DNA from: Acidobacteriota bacterium
GTDB lineage: Bacteria > Acidobacteriota > Thermoanaerobaculia > Gp7-AA8
Direction: 5' to 3'
Assembly: GCA_003223645.1 (NCBI GenBank)
Contig: QHVT01000007.1
Location: 1 to 64,000 of the forward strand
DNA: 64,000 nt
The notes under the pieces were generated by a model. That model saw only the letters and a program-made list of their open reading frames with translations. It made no database searches and was not told the origin of the DNA. The translations under genes and the position numbers were made by a program. Shown here in pieces: positions 56,801 through 64,000 of the stretch; positions within the stretch are counted from its first letter, which is position 1, and every line of letters starts with the position of its first letter.

Positions 56801-59800
56801 CGATCGCCGTTTGGATGAGGCCTGACGGGATTGTATCGGCGACGGTCACACTGCCGTTTGTCGGCAGACTGCCGGAGTTCGTCACGGTGATGGTGTAAGT
56901 TCGCCCGGTGTTGCCCTGCGCGAACGTTCCACTATGGGTCTTTGTGATCGTGAGATCGGGAATTGGACAAGTGTCGAGCAGTACCGAGACCGTGGAGTCG
57001 CCGCTGTTCGCGCTGACCAGGTCCGGCTTCCCATCGCGATTGAAATCGCCCGCGAGCAGACCGGCTGGAGCATCGCCGGTACCGGCATTGATGGCAGGAT
57101 TGAACGTTCCCGCGCCGACCCCGGACAGGATCGAGACGTTGTCCGAGCCATTGTTGGCGACGGCCAGGTCCGGTACACCGTCGAGATTGAAATCTCGAGC
57201 CACGACGGCCGCGGGGCTGTTGCCCGCTGCATAAGAAACGGCGGATTGAAAACCAACGTCCTTGCCGAAAAGAATGGAGACGTTGTTCGAGCCGCTGTTC
57301 GCGACGGCGAGATCGTCGTAAGCGTCGCGATTGAGGTCCGCAACCACAACCGCACCAGGGGCGGTTCCGGTGTTGATGCTGACCGCCGCCTGGAACGTTC
57401 CGTCTCCGTTTCCGGTAAATATCGAGACATTGTCGGAGCCGGAGTTTGCAACGACGAGATCGATTTTTCCGTCGCGATCGAAATCGCCGGTGGCAATGGC
57501 CGCGGGATGGCTGCCGGCCGTGTAAGGAACGGCCGTTTGGAATGTGGCGTTGCCGTTGCCGAGGAGGATCGAGACGTTGCCGGAGCCGTCGTTGGCGACG
57601 GCGAGATCGATTTTTCCGTCGCGATTGAAATCGCCGGTGGCAATTCCGCGAGGGCCGCTGCCCGCGCTGTAGCTGACTGCTGTCTGGAACGTTCCGTTGC
57701 CATTACCGCGCAAAATGGAGACGTCGTTCGAGCCGCGGTTGGCAACGGCGAGATCGAGCATTCCGTCGGCGTCGAAATCAGCGGCGAGGATGGCATCGGG
57801 AGACGTGCCGGTTGCCGTAGTGGCTCCGGCAGTCAAGGACGCGGTCCCGTTGCCCGGCAATATGGAAACATCGTTCGAGCTCTTATTGGCGACGGCGAGA
57901 TCGAGATCGCCGTCGCGGTCGAAGTCGCCGGTTGCCACCGCGTCCGGCGTCGTTCCGGCGACCGAGTCGGCGGGTGGTGCCAGAGTTCCGCAGTTTGCTG
58001 TGCAGGTTCCGATGTTCAATCGGACGATGAGGTAATTGTAAGCGACTGCACCCTGTCCGGGCGCGACAAAATCCATTCTGCCATCGCGATTGAAATCGGC
58101 GAAGACCAGTTGGCTCGGCTCGTTATCGGTGGGGTGTTGGACCGCGGCCAGAAACATACCGCTTCCGGTTCCCAGGAAGATGGATGCAGTACGGGAGCCG
58201 CTATTCGCAGTTGCCAGATCCGGTATGCCGTCGCCGTTGACGTCCGCAATGGCCACGAAATACGGCCCCTGTCCCGCGGCGTAATGAACGGCCGCCTGGA
58301 ACGTGCGGTCGCCATTTCCCAGGAGCACGGCGACGTCGTCACCGCCATAATTGGACACTGCAAGATCGAGCTTGCCGTCGTGATTGAGATCGGCGGCAGC
58401 GACGCCGGACGGTCCGTTGCCGGTCGCGTAAGAGACGGCGGAGCCAAAAGTGCCGTCTCCATTTCCCGCGAGGATCGTCACGTTCGCGGCATTGAAGTTC
58501 GGAACGGCCAGATCTTGATGTCCATCGCCGTCGAAGTCGGCGACGATGACCCAGAATGGGCCGGAGCCGGTACTGTAGTTGACGGCCGGTTGGAACGTGC
58601 CGTTGCCTAAGCCGAGGAGAATCGACACATTGGCCGTACCATTGTTGGCAACGGCGAGGTCGCTTTTCCCGTCGCCATTGAAATCGCCGACCGCGACGGA
58701 GAACGGGCTACCGGCCGCCGCGTAGTTCGTTGCACTCTGAAACGAACTGTTCGTGCTGCCGAGAAGAACCGACACATTGTTCGAGCCGGCATTCGCGGTG
58801 ACGAGATCGGGTCTGCCGTCGCGGTTGAAATCCCCTGTCGCAATCGCAAGCGGCGTCGTGCCGACGGAATACGAAACTGCCGACGGAGATCTGGTGACTC
58901 CAAACACGACAGTGACGCGATTTTGCGCCGAGTCGACGCCGGCCAGGTCCGGATATCCATCCCGGTCGAAATCACCGGCCGCGCCCGCAAAATTCTGGTT
59001 TCCGCTGTAATATGCGGAGAACGGACTGAAAGACGGGCAGGGACTCTGTACCGGTGGTGAAGTCACATAGATGGATGCGGCCACCGCGCTGACTAGTGCT
59101 CCGCTGGTCCCTGTAATCGTAAACGGAGTATCGTAGTAGGTCCATGCCGATGATGGCGTCGTGACCGTCAACGTTGATGTTGTCGAGGTTTGCGTAGGAT
59201 TGAATGCAGCCGTGAAGCCGCTCGGCAATCCACTGATCGAGAGGTCCACGGAACCGGCGAAGCCGCCGATGGGATTCACGGTGATCGTGTAGGTCGTCGA
59301 ATCGCCCTGGACGACGGTTCTCGATGCCGGACTCACGGAGATCCTGAATCCGGGATCGGCAGGCAGACCGAGAGCCCGGGCGGCATTGAGCCGGCCGCCG
59401 GTCACGGATTTTCCGATCATGCTGTTGATCGGATCAGTATTGTCGAGGATCGCGCTCCTGACCTGCGCAGTCGTGAATGACGGCGAGTGCGCGAGCACGA
59501 GCGCGGCCACGCCGGCGACGTGCGGCGCCGCCATCGAGGTTCCGCTCAAATACTGATAGTTGTTGCCCGGCGTGGTCGACAGAACGCTGACGCCAGGTGC
59601 GCCAAGGTGAACGGTTCTCAAACCATAATTCGAAAAATAGGCGAGATTGTCGCGATTATCGAGGGCTGCGACGGCGATGACATTGGGTGCGGCATAGCTC
59701 GAAGGATAATGGCCGAAACTGTCGTTACTCGAGCTGTTGTTCCCGGCGGAGGCCACGAACAGGATGTCGTTCGCATTCGCTTTATTGATTTCATCCAGCA

Positions 59801-60653
59801 GGGCTTTGGAGAAGGGGAAGCCGCCCCAGCTGTTGGACAGCACACGCACGTTGACGCCGTCGATTTTCGCCTGGACGGCGAAATCGATCGCTTCGATCGC
59901 GCCGGCGAGCGTTCCGTTGCCATTGGAATCGATGAATTTCAAGCCCATGATCGAGGTCGTCCAATTGACCCCGGTCACGCCGATCCCATTGTTTCCCACT
60001 GCGCCGATCGTTCCCGCGACGTGGGTGCCGTGATAGTAGTCGTCTTGCGGATCGCACGTGTCCGTCAGGGCATTGAAGCCGTGCGTTCCCGCCGCGCAGT
60101 TGGCGTTTCCCTTGCCTCCGGGATTGCTCCAGACATTGGCCGCGAGATCGGAATGCGTATAGTCGATACCGCTATCGACGACACCCACCACGATCGATGC
60201 CGATCCGGTCGTAATGTTCCATGCGGATTCGGCGCGGATATCGGATCCGGCGATCCCGGCCGACCCAACGACCTGCCCGGTATTCTTCAGGCCCCACAAT
60301 GACCAGTATTGCGGATCGTTCGGCGTCGCCTCCAAATGGACGATGTAGTTCGGTTCCACATATTCGATGTTGGCGTCGCGATCGAGCGCGTCGACCAGCG
60401 CCTCCGCACTCCTGGAGCGCGAGTGGACCTTCCAGATGGTGCCGTCGCTCGTGCTCGCGATCGGCCTGCTCTGATCCGCGTCCGCGATATCCTGGATGTT
60501 CTTTAGTTGGGGCACAGAGATCCCGGATCGCATCTTGATGATCACCTCTCCCGGCACCGAGGAGCCCGTGGGGAGGAGTGTTGCCGCCAACGCGGAAGTG
60601 CCGGCGAGAAGGACAAAGATCGAACGTGCTACGAACGCAGCAAATGGGCGCAT
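53874..60653 (-). CDS. giant secreted subtilase (S8) with 21 FG-GAP repeats and DUF11 domains
   Basis: 2259 residues. Signal peptide 1-24; a propeptide-like inhibitor domain (35-105); S8 protease about 130-415 with Asp160 (VVDSGIDYTHSD), His211 (YYHGTHVAGTIG) and Ser373 (LSGTSMAAPHVAG); then an Ig-like domain. After this come 21 FG-GAP/VCBS units of the type GDFNRDGKPDLVxAN: seven, a short linker with two Cys (GTCTANCGT), seven, two DUF11 domains, seven, two DUF11 domains, an FN3 domain and a C-terminal helical repeat. Surface-exposed or secreted; calcium ligands in the FG-GAP loops. ATG 60653 was chosen for the signal peptide; further upstream the frame crosses the tRNA gene. Confidence 0.92.
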   Translation of the reverse strand: MRPFAAFVARSIFVLLAGTSALAATLLPTGSSVPGEVIIKMRSGISVPQLKNIQDIADADQSRPIASTSDGTIWKVHSRSRSAEALVDALDRDANIEYVEPNYIVHLEATPNDPQYWSLWGLKNTGQVVGSAGIAGSDIRAESAWNITTGSASIVVGVVDSGIDYTHSDLAANVWSNPGGKGNANCAAGTHGFNALTDTCDPQDDYYHGTHVAGTIGAVGNNGIGVTGVNWTTSIMGLKFIDSNGNGTLAGAIEAIDFAVQAKIDGVNVRVLSNSWGGFPFSKALLDEINKANANDILFVASAGNNSSSNDSFGHYPSSYAAPNVIAVAALDNRDNLAYFSNYGLRTVHLGAPGVSVLSTTPGNNYQYLSGTSMAAPHVAGVAALVLAHSPSFTTAQVRSAILDNTDPINSMIGKSVTGGRLNAARALGLPADPGFRISVSPASRTVVQGDSTTYTITVNPIGGFAGSVDLSISGLPSGFTAAFNPTQTSTTSTLTVTTPSSAWTYYDTPFTITGTSGALVSAVAASIYVTSPPVQSPCPSFSPFSAYYSGNQNFAGAAGDFDRDGYPDLAGVDSAQNRVTVVFGVTRSPSAVSYSVGTTPLAIATGDFNRDGRPDLVTANAGSNNVSVLLGSTNSSFQSATNYAAAGSPFSVAVGDFNGDGKSDLAVANNGTANVSILLGLGNGTFQPAVNYSTGSGPFWVIVADFDGDGHQDLAVPNFNAANVTILAGNGDGTFGSAVSYATGNGPSGVAAADLNHDGKLDLAVSNYGGDDVAVLLGNGDRTFQAAVHYAAGQGPYFVAIADVNGDGIPDLATANSGSRTASIFLGTGSGMFLAAVQHPTDNEPSQLVFADFNRDGRMDFVAPGQGAVAYNYLIVRLNIGTCTANCGTLAPPADSVAGTTPDAVATGDFDRDGDLDLAVANKSSNDVSILPGNGTASLTAGATTATGTSPDAILAADFDADGMLDLAVANRGSNDVSILRGNGNGTFQTAVSYSAGSGPRGIATGDFNRDGKIDLAVANDGSGNVSILLGNGNATFQTAVPYTAGSHPAAIATGDFDRDGKIDLVVANSGSDNVSIFTGNGDGTFQAAVSINTGTAPGAVVVADLNRDAYDDLAVANSGSNNVSILFGKDVGFQSAVSYAAGNSPAAVVARDFNLDGVPDLAVANNGSDNVSILSGVGAGTFNPAINAGTGDAPAGLLAGDFNRDGKPDLVSANSGDSTVSVLLDTCPIPDLTITKTHSGTFAQGNTGRTYTITVTNSGSLPTNGSVTVADTIPSGLIQTAIGGTGWTCILSTTTCTRNDALAAGSSYPVITLTVNVAGSAAASVTNNVTVSGGGELNTVNSSASDVTTITPVTDLAMSSTHIGSFTQGDTGRTYRLLASNIGGVATAGAATVTDSLPAGLTATAISGAGWSCTLATLTCTRSDVLAAYTSYAPIILIVSVASNAPSSVANTATVSGGADTNAGNNTAVDQTTIWSTQTCGTFGTPTFYGTSSGATNLAVADFNADGKNDIAVASYNGVSIFLGNGDGTMGSENFYTVSNGTSAIAAGDLNHDGNLDLALGSYYSFGVTVLLGTGDGTFQPAIFFPSPYSINSLVLDDFDRDGNLDVAIGTSNTPGVAVLLGSGNGALRSAVTYQVNSTHAIGSADFNGDGNPDLVASYYGSGGAILIGNGDGTFQSPAAYSGGYGAALAIADLNRDGKLDLALAGSYVGDSAIVLGNGNGTFQSPLTMATPYGASSVKADDINGDGNIDLAFVTSYYGYVATMRGNGDGTFQSADVTSVSSSATNLAISDFNGDGKADIAATAYYSGKVAILMSACPDLTITKSHYGNAIGGQTNFIYTLRVSNSGGSSHGKITVTDNLPAGLTATNIYGYGWTCTLETLTCTRSDSLSAGPNYYYDISVFVTVLSSAPASVTNVATISGGGDSNSANNSASDPTTILPSPDLAIAMSHTPGVWAQGDTGRTYTITVSNVGNAATSGTVSVTDTPPYYGMSITGMTGAGWSCVLSQATCTRSDSLSAGSSYPPITVTVNVGYNGFPANNGAGVSSNNSDGSYFNNFVNDFTAILATPVGIEARAVSVNEIRVTWSWIAYATGFQVYRSSNGSPYTLVAEVPAGASQGFQLQDGIVAKNTAYVYKVRAVNGATVTPFSNPELATTIMFTDDPIGSNVPIKAAHITELRAAINAVRATAGLPPATFAETVTAGVRIKANHQMELRNLLDEARIVLGLPVVGYITDPQLTPGVTIIKGANVRDLRLGVN

Positions 60654-60767
60654 GGCAGACTCTTTTTCTTCGCGTTTTCGGGGGCGCGTGGACCTACGCC
60701 TATTTGGACCGCCGACACTATAGAGGTTAGGCGGCGCCAGGACAACTGTCCGTTGGAGTGGGGAGGT

Positions 60768-60843
<76 letters not shown>

Positions 60844-61038
60844 AGGCGCGAGAGCGGCGCGGAAGATACCATAACCGCCTCTGGCAGGCCGATGTGAGAA
60901 CGTGCGGCGGGGGAAATGATTCCCTCCTCCTCAGATCGTTAACCTGCTGCGGGAGGAACGCGTTACACCTTGGGACCGCGAGGGCTTCTTTCCTCCACGG
61001 CGCACACCTCCATCGAAGGGCATCACGCTAATTTTCCT
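60844..61038. other. intergenic, no gene
   Basis: First part of a 660-base gene-free stretch. Nothing coding is recognisable; it may hold the promoter of the tRNA-Phe (minus strand) and the riboswitch transcript (plus strand). Confidence 0.5.
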
Positions 61039-61155
61039 AGGGTGAAGACCTCACCTCTCGAGGGTGCAACCCCCACTTCCCGAGGATGAAGGCCTTCACT
61101 TTCAAGGGTGTGACGGTGTGACCCTCACTTTTCAAGGGTTTGCCCTCACTTGCTG
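61039..61155 (+). repeat. 22-base degenerate tandem repeat
   Basis: Units begin at 61039, 61061, 61083, 61105 and 61135 with AGGGTG/AGGATG and contain a CCTCACTT-type core (for example AGGGTGAAGACCTCACCTCT). The period is 22 bases, with one unit of 30. It lies upstream of the riboswitch. Confidence 0.75.
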
Positions 61156-61162
61156 CCAAAGC

Positions 61163-61237
61163 CGCGGGCGGCGGGACGCCGCCTGACCGCCCATCGGCGA
61201 CGCCGGCGTTCCGCGGCGGCGCCTTCGGTCCCGCTTG
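61163..61237. repeat. GC-rich palindrome related to 26765-26850
   Basis: GGGCGGCGGGACGCCGCCTG followed by GACGCCGGCGTTCCGCGG. The inverse complement of the 26 kb element shares GGGACGCCGCCTGA and GACGCCGGCGTT in the same order. Confidence 0.7.
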
Positions 61238-61297
61238 ACTTGGCACGGGGGCGGCGTACACTTCTCTCGCCGCCCTATTGGTGGCGGCCTTGCCGCC

Positions 61298-61425
61298 TAA
61301 TCCTCGGCGCCGAGGAGCGGGGGAACCGATTTGTGACGGCTTGCCACCGTCCGGGGTGAATCCGGCCAAAAGCCGGTAGGGCTTCCAGCCCGAATCCGAC
61401 AGCTAACCTCGTAGGCAGCCGGAAG
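61298..61425 (+). promoter_or_regulatory. cyclic di-AMP riboswitch (ydaO-yuaA type)
   Basis: The conserved core words occur in order: CGCCGAGGAGCGGGGGAACC, GGGGTGAATCCGGCC, CCGGTAGGGC, CCCGAATCCGACAGCTAACC and TCGTAGGC. This is the ydaO/yuaA (c-di-AMP) aptamer consensus. Helices closing the pieces are present, for example GGCC/GGCC around AAAAGCC. It is followed by a terminator-like hairpin and the VWFA gene; in known cases ligand binding reduces expression. Confidence 0.9.
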
Positions 61426-61436
61426 GCGGGCCACGC

Positions 61437-61463
61437 AAACGCCGCGAGCGAATCGCGGCGTTT
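61437..61463 (+). terminator. riboswitch expression-platform hairpin
   Basis: AAACGCCGCGA, loop GCGAA, TCGCGGCGTTT: an 11-bp stem followed by GTCATTTCC. The U-rich tail is weak, but the position 12 bases after the aptamer suggests conditional termination. Confidence 0.65.
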
Positions 61464-61503
61464 GTCATTTCCGGCGATCGATTGGTATCTTGACGCTGAT
61501 CCC

Positions 61504-63648
61504 ATGCACAAACCTCTCGCCCTTGCTCTCGTTCTGCTCCTCGCCGCCACTCCGATCTTCAGCCAGTCTTCCGCGCGCAGTTCCTCGGCCGTCCAGGTCA
61601 CGCTCGTCGAGGTGCCGGTCAACGTTTATGACCATGCGGGCAATGCCATCCGCGGCCTGACGGCGGCCGACTTCGAGCTGACGGATGACGGCAAGAAGCG
61701 CGAGATCACGCACTTCGAGGAGATCGATCTCGCTCAACTCGCGGCGCAGAAGCAGACTCCGTCATCGGCGGCGCGGCGCAATTTCATGCTGCTGTTCGAT
61801 CTCTCGAATTCGACGCCGACCTCGATCGGGCGCTCGCGTGATGCCGCATTGCAATTCGTCAAGGGCGATCTGACGGAGGCCGACGTCGCGGCCGTTGCGA
61901 CGTACAGCGTCGAAAACGGGTTCAAGCTGATCACGAACTTCACGGCCGACCGCGGCGCGCTCACCGCCGCAATCCTGACGCTCGGCAATCCGAAGATCTT
62001 TCACACCAGCGACCCGCTGCTGCTCGCCGCGACTTCTGCAGGCGGCAATATGACGGCCGGTCCCGCCCTGGAGCGCGGCGGAACGAAATTGAACACCGGC
62101 GAATACGAATCGATCGAGCAGCGGCCGAACGCGATCATCGGGCCGGACACCAAGGACGCCATGATCGCCCCGTTCGTCGAGTCCGCCAATCGCTCCAATA
62201 CGCGTGCGGACGAAGAATACCGGCGCAATCGCGTGAGCCATGAAATCCAGACGTTCTCCAATATCGCGCGCCTTCTCAATAGCGTCAGCGGACGCAAGCA
62301 GGTCATCCTGCTCTCTGAGGGCTTCGATCCGAAATTGGTGCAGGGACGCGAAGCGGCCGGCACGGTCGCGGAAACCGTGAATGAAAATGACGTTGCCATG
62401 TCCGGTCACGCTGCGCGTCTGAATACCGACGAGCGCTATGGCAACAGTGCGGCGGCGAGTGCCCTCGGCACCATGGGCGAACTTCTGCGCCGTTCGGACG
62501 TCGTATTGCACGCGATCGACATCAAGGGACTGCGCGGCTCGAGCGATGCGGCGGAAGGGAACCAACGCGCGTCCAATGAAGGCCTCTATTTGATGACGCG
62601 GCCGACCGGCGGCGAAGTCTTCAAGAACGCCAACGACCTCTCGACGAGTTTTCACGCGCTCCTCAAGCAGCAGGAAGTCGTCTATGTCCTCGGATTCCAG
62701 GCATCCGGCGACACGCCCGGCAAATTTCATTCGCTTCAATTGGATATGAAAAAGCCGGACGCGAAGGCGAGCTACCGTTCCGGCTATTACGAGCCGAATG
62801 CGACTCCATCGGCGATGGAGACGACGCTCACGGCGGGAGAGATCCTGCTCAATGACGTCGCCATGGATGCGGTCAAGGTCAATGTCCTTGCGTCGCCCTT
62901 CCCGGTGCGCGGACAGTCGCCGCAGGTGCCGGTCATTGTGGAAATCGACGGCCCGAGTCTCATGGCCGGTGCAAACGGACTGACCGTCAACGGCGATTTG
63001 TTCATATACGCCTTCGATCGCGAGAATCACGTCAAGGACTCGCTCTTTCAGCGATTCAATCTCGATCTGATGAAGGTCGGGCCGGCATTACAACTCCGAG
63101 GACTCAAGTATTACGGCACGCTGTCGCTGCCTCCGGGAGACTATGCGATCAAGACGCTCGTCCACATTCCGTCGTCCTCGTTCGACGGATTCAAGCGTGT
63201 CGATCTCACCGTGCCTGATTTCTCGAAACCGACGGTCCTGCAGCCGGTTGCGACGGAACAGTCGGGTACATGGCTGATGGTCCGCGGCACCGCGAAACCG
63301 GGAACCACGTCCGGTTATCCGTTTCTCGTGGCGCAGGAGAGCTTCATTCCTGCGTCGACGTGGGAGATCTCGGGCGCGACGCCGCAGCATCTCGCGTTGT
63401 TCTTGTACAACGTCGATCCGAAGGATCTCGTCGTCACCGGCAAGCTGAAGATGACGGACGGCAGCACGCGCGACGTGCGGTTCGACGTCGTCAAGGCGAC
63501 GGCACCCGATGCCTCGAAGGCGTCGCAGGTGATGCTCGATCTGAAAGCCGACGGTCTTGCCGCCGGCCAGTACGCGCTCGATTTGTCCGTGCAGCCGAAA
63601 TCCGGCGCGTGGTCGAAGGCGTTCACGATCCCTGTCGCCGTTCCGTAA
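61504..63648 (+). CDS. VWFA-related (acidobacterial type) secreted protein, first paralogue
   Basis: 714 residues. Signal peptide MHKPLALALVLLLAATPIFS. The N-terminal Ig-like segment contains VTLVEVPVNVYDHAGNAIRG and LTAADFELTDDG, hallmark of the VWFA-related acidobacterial domain. The von Willebrand A domain (about 95-320) has MLLFDLSNSTPTS as a DxSxS-like MIDAS and VILLSEGFD. The remaining 330 residues are strand-rich. No membrane anchor is visible after the signal. Preceded by the c-di-AMP riboswitch and followed 48 bases later by a close paralogue. Confidence 0.88.
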   Translation: MHKPLALALVLLLAATPIFSQSSARSSSAVQVTLVEVPVNVYDHAGNAIRGLTAADFELTDDGKKREITHFEEIDLAQLAAQKQTPSSAARRNFMLLFDLSNSTPTSIGRSRDAALQFVKGDLTEADVAAVATYSVENGFKLITNFTADRGALTAAILTLGNPKIFHTSDPLLLAATSAGGNMTAGPALERGGTKLNTGEYESIEQRPNAIIGPDTKDAMIAPFVESANRSNTRADEEYRRNRVSHEIQTFSNIARLLNSVSGRKQVILLSEGFDPKLVQGREAAGTVAETVNENDVAMSGHAARLNTDERYGNSAAASALGTMGELLRRSDVVLHAIDIKGLRGSSDAAEGNQRASNEGLYLMTRPTGGEVFKNANDLSTSFHALLKQQEVVYVLGFQASGDTPGKFHSLQLDMKKPDAKASYRSGYYEPNATPSAMETTLTAGEILLNDVAMDAVKVNVLASPFPVRGQSPQVPVIVEIDGPSLMAGANGLTVNGDLFIYAFDRENHVKDSLFQRFNLDLMKVGPALQLRGLKYYGTLSLPPGDYAIKTLVHIPSSSFDGFKRVDLTVPDFSKPTVLQPVATEQSGTWLMVRGTAKPGTTSGYPFLVAQESFIPASTWEISGATPQHLALFLYNVDPKDLVVTGKLKMTDGSTRDVRFDVVKATAPDASKASQVMLDLKADGLAAGQYALDLSVQPKSGAWSKAFTIPVAVP

Positions 63649-63696
63649 CGGCAACAGGTGGGAGTCGGCAGTACCGTATCTGCAAACAGGAGAGCC

Positions 63697-64000
63697 ATGA
63701 GAAAGCCATTCGTTGTCGCGATTTGTCTGCTTCTCGCCACGTCCGGCGCGCCGTCGTTCGCGCAGTCGCGCAGCGGCGCATCGATCCAGGTCACGCTCGT
63801 CGAAGTGCCGGTCAATGTCTACGACCGCGCGGGCAACGCGATTCGAGGACTGACCGCCGCCGACTTCGAGCTGACGGATGAGGGGAAGAAGCGCGAGATC
63901 ACGCACTTCGAGGAGATCGATCTCGCGAAGGTCGCCGCGGAGAAGGGGACGCCGTCACCGGCCGCGCGCCGCAATTTCATGCTGCTGTTCGATCTCTCCA
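63697..64000 (+). CDS. VWFA-related secreted protein, second paralogue (cut by the window end)
   Basis: The first 101 residues are visible. Signal peptide MRKPFVVAICLLLATSGAPS, then VTLVEVPVNVYDRAGNAIRG, LTAADFELTDEGKK and RRNFMLLFDLS, nearly identical to the preceding gene beyond the signal peptide. CAGGAGAG precedes ATG 63697. A recent tandem duplication, probably read from the same riboswitch-controlled transcript. Confidence 0.88.
   Translation, partial: MRKPFVVAICLLLATSGAPSFAQSRSGASIQVTLVEVPVNVYDRAGNAIRGLTAADFELTDEGKKREITHFEEIDLAKVAAEKGTPSPAARRNFMLLFDLS

Noticed and set aside
56934-58610. Long plus-strand frame opposite the FG-GAP repeats
   Set aside because: It mirrors the repeated minus-strand codons and has no independent features.

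Overview
The window is GC-rich bacterial chromosome, most likely from an Acidobacteriota member. The main pointers are two tandem VWFA-related proteins of the acidobacterial type at the right end, a c-di-AMP riboswitch in front of them, DUF5916 and DUF5117/5118-type secreted proteins, and large FG-GAP surface proteins. The intergenic spaces are full of palindromic repeats. A tRNA-His without G-1, next to an alphaproteobacterial-type HisRS, fits the same assignment. This is an inference from gene content; no rRNA or other phylogenetic marker is present.

Layout. 1-8.3 kb: the tail of an IS110-type transposase, three small (membrane) proteins, an acyl-CoA synthetase/methyltransferase fusion, a convergent pair that together resemble the two halves of VioB, and another methyltransferase. 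8.3-14 kb: an operon of a double-receiver response regulator and two secreted metallopeptidases, then an NRDE protein. 14-22.8 kb: BON protein, lipoproteins, a TetR regulator, a DUF5916 outer-membrane protein, a GH25 lysozyme, a zinc-ribbon membrane protein, a pseudopilin remnant and an amidohydrolase. 22.8-28.9 kb: a histidine-flavoured stretch (ammonia-lyase, HisRS, tRNA-His, Crp/Fnr regulator, EgtD). 29-34 kb: three consecutive HlyD-type adaptors and one MacB-type permease, with no ATPase. 34-35.1 kb: four tiny genes, three of them overlapping. 35-47.4 kb: an M16 peptidase pair, DUF2891, MFS, IspH, a hemerythrin, an orphan receiver, an ABC-ATPase-like protein lacking its catalytic residues, an ECF sigma/anti-sigma/periplasmic sensor module and a DMT exporter. 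47.7-53.8 kb: a chemoreceptor fused to a peptide-type solute-binding protein, a prenyl synthase, a methyltransferase, a lipoprotein hydrolase and a beta-barrel. 53.9-60.7 kb: a 2259-residue subtilase with 21 FG-GAP repeats. 60.8-64 kb: tRNA-Phe, tandem repeats, the riboswitch and the VWFA pair (the second cut by the window end).

Several palindrome families recur in intergenic spaces: REP-like 60-75 bp elements, AACCGCG-type repeats, CCCTCACCCGG-type repeats and heptanucleotide arrays in inverted orientation. They also intrude into genes. They encode an internal loop of the ammonia-lyase, a linker in an M16 peptidase, the N-terminus of an HlyD protein and the C-terminus of the DMT exporter. 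At two loci the palindrome lies between a gene's 3' end and a diverged copy of that same 3' end.

The strongest candidates for undescribed biology are the chemoreceptor with a predicted cytoplasmic solute-binding domain, the ATPase-less triple-adaptor/permease operon, the degenerate ABC ATPase, the split VioB-like pair, and the gene-tail/palindrome duplications. No CRISPR array, prophage or complete insertion sequence was seen.
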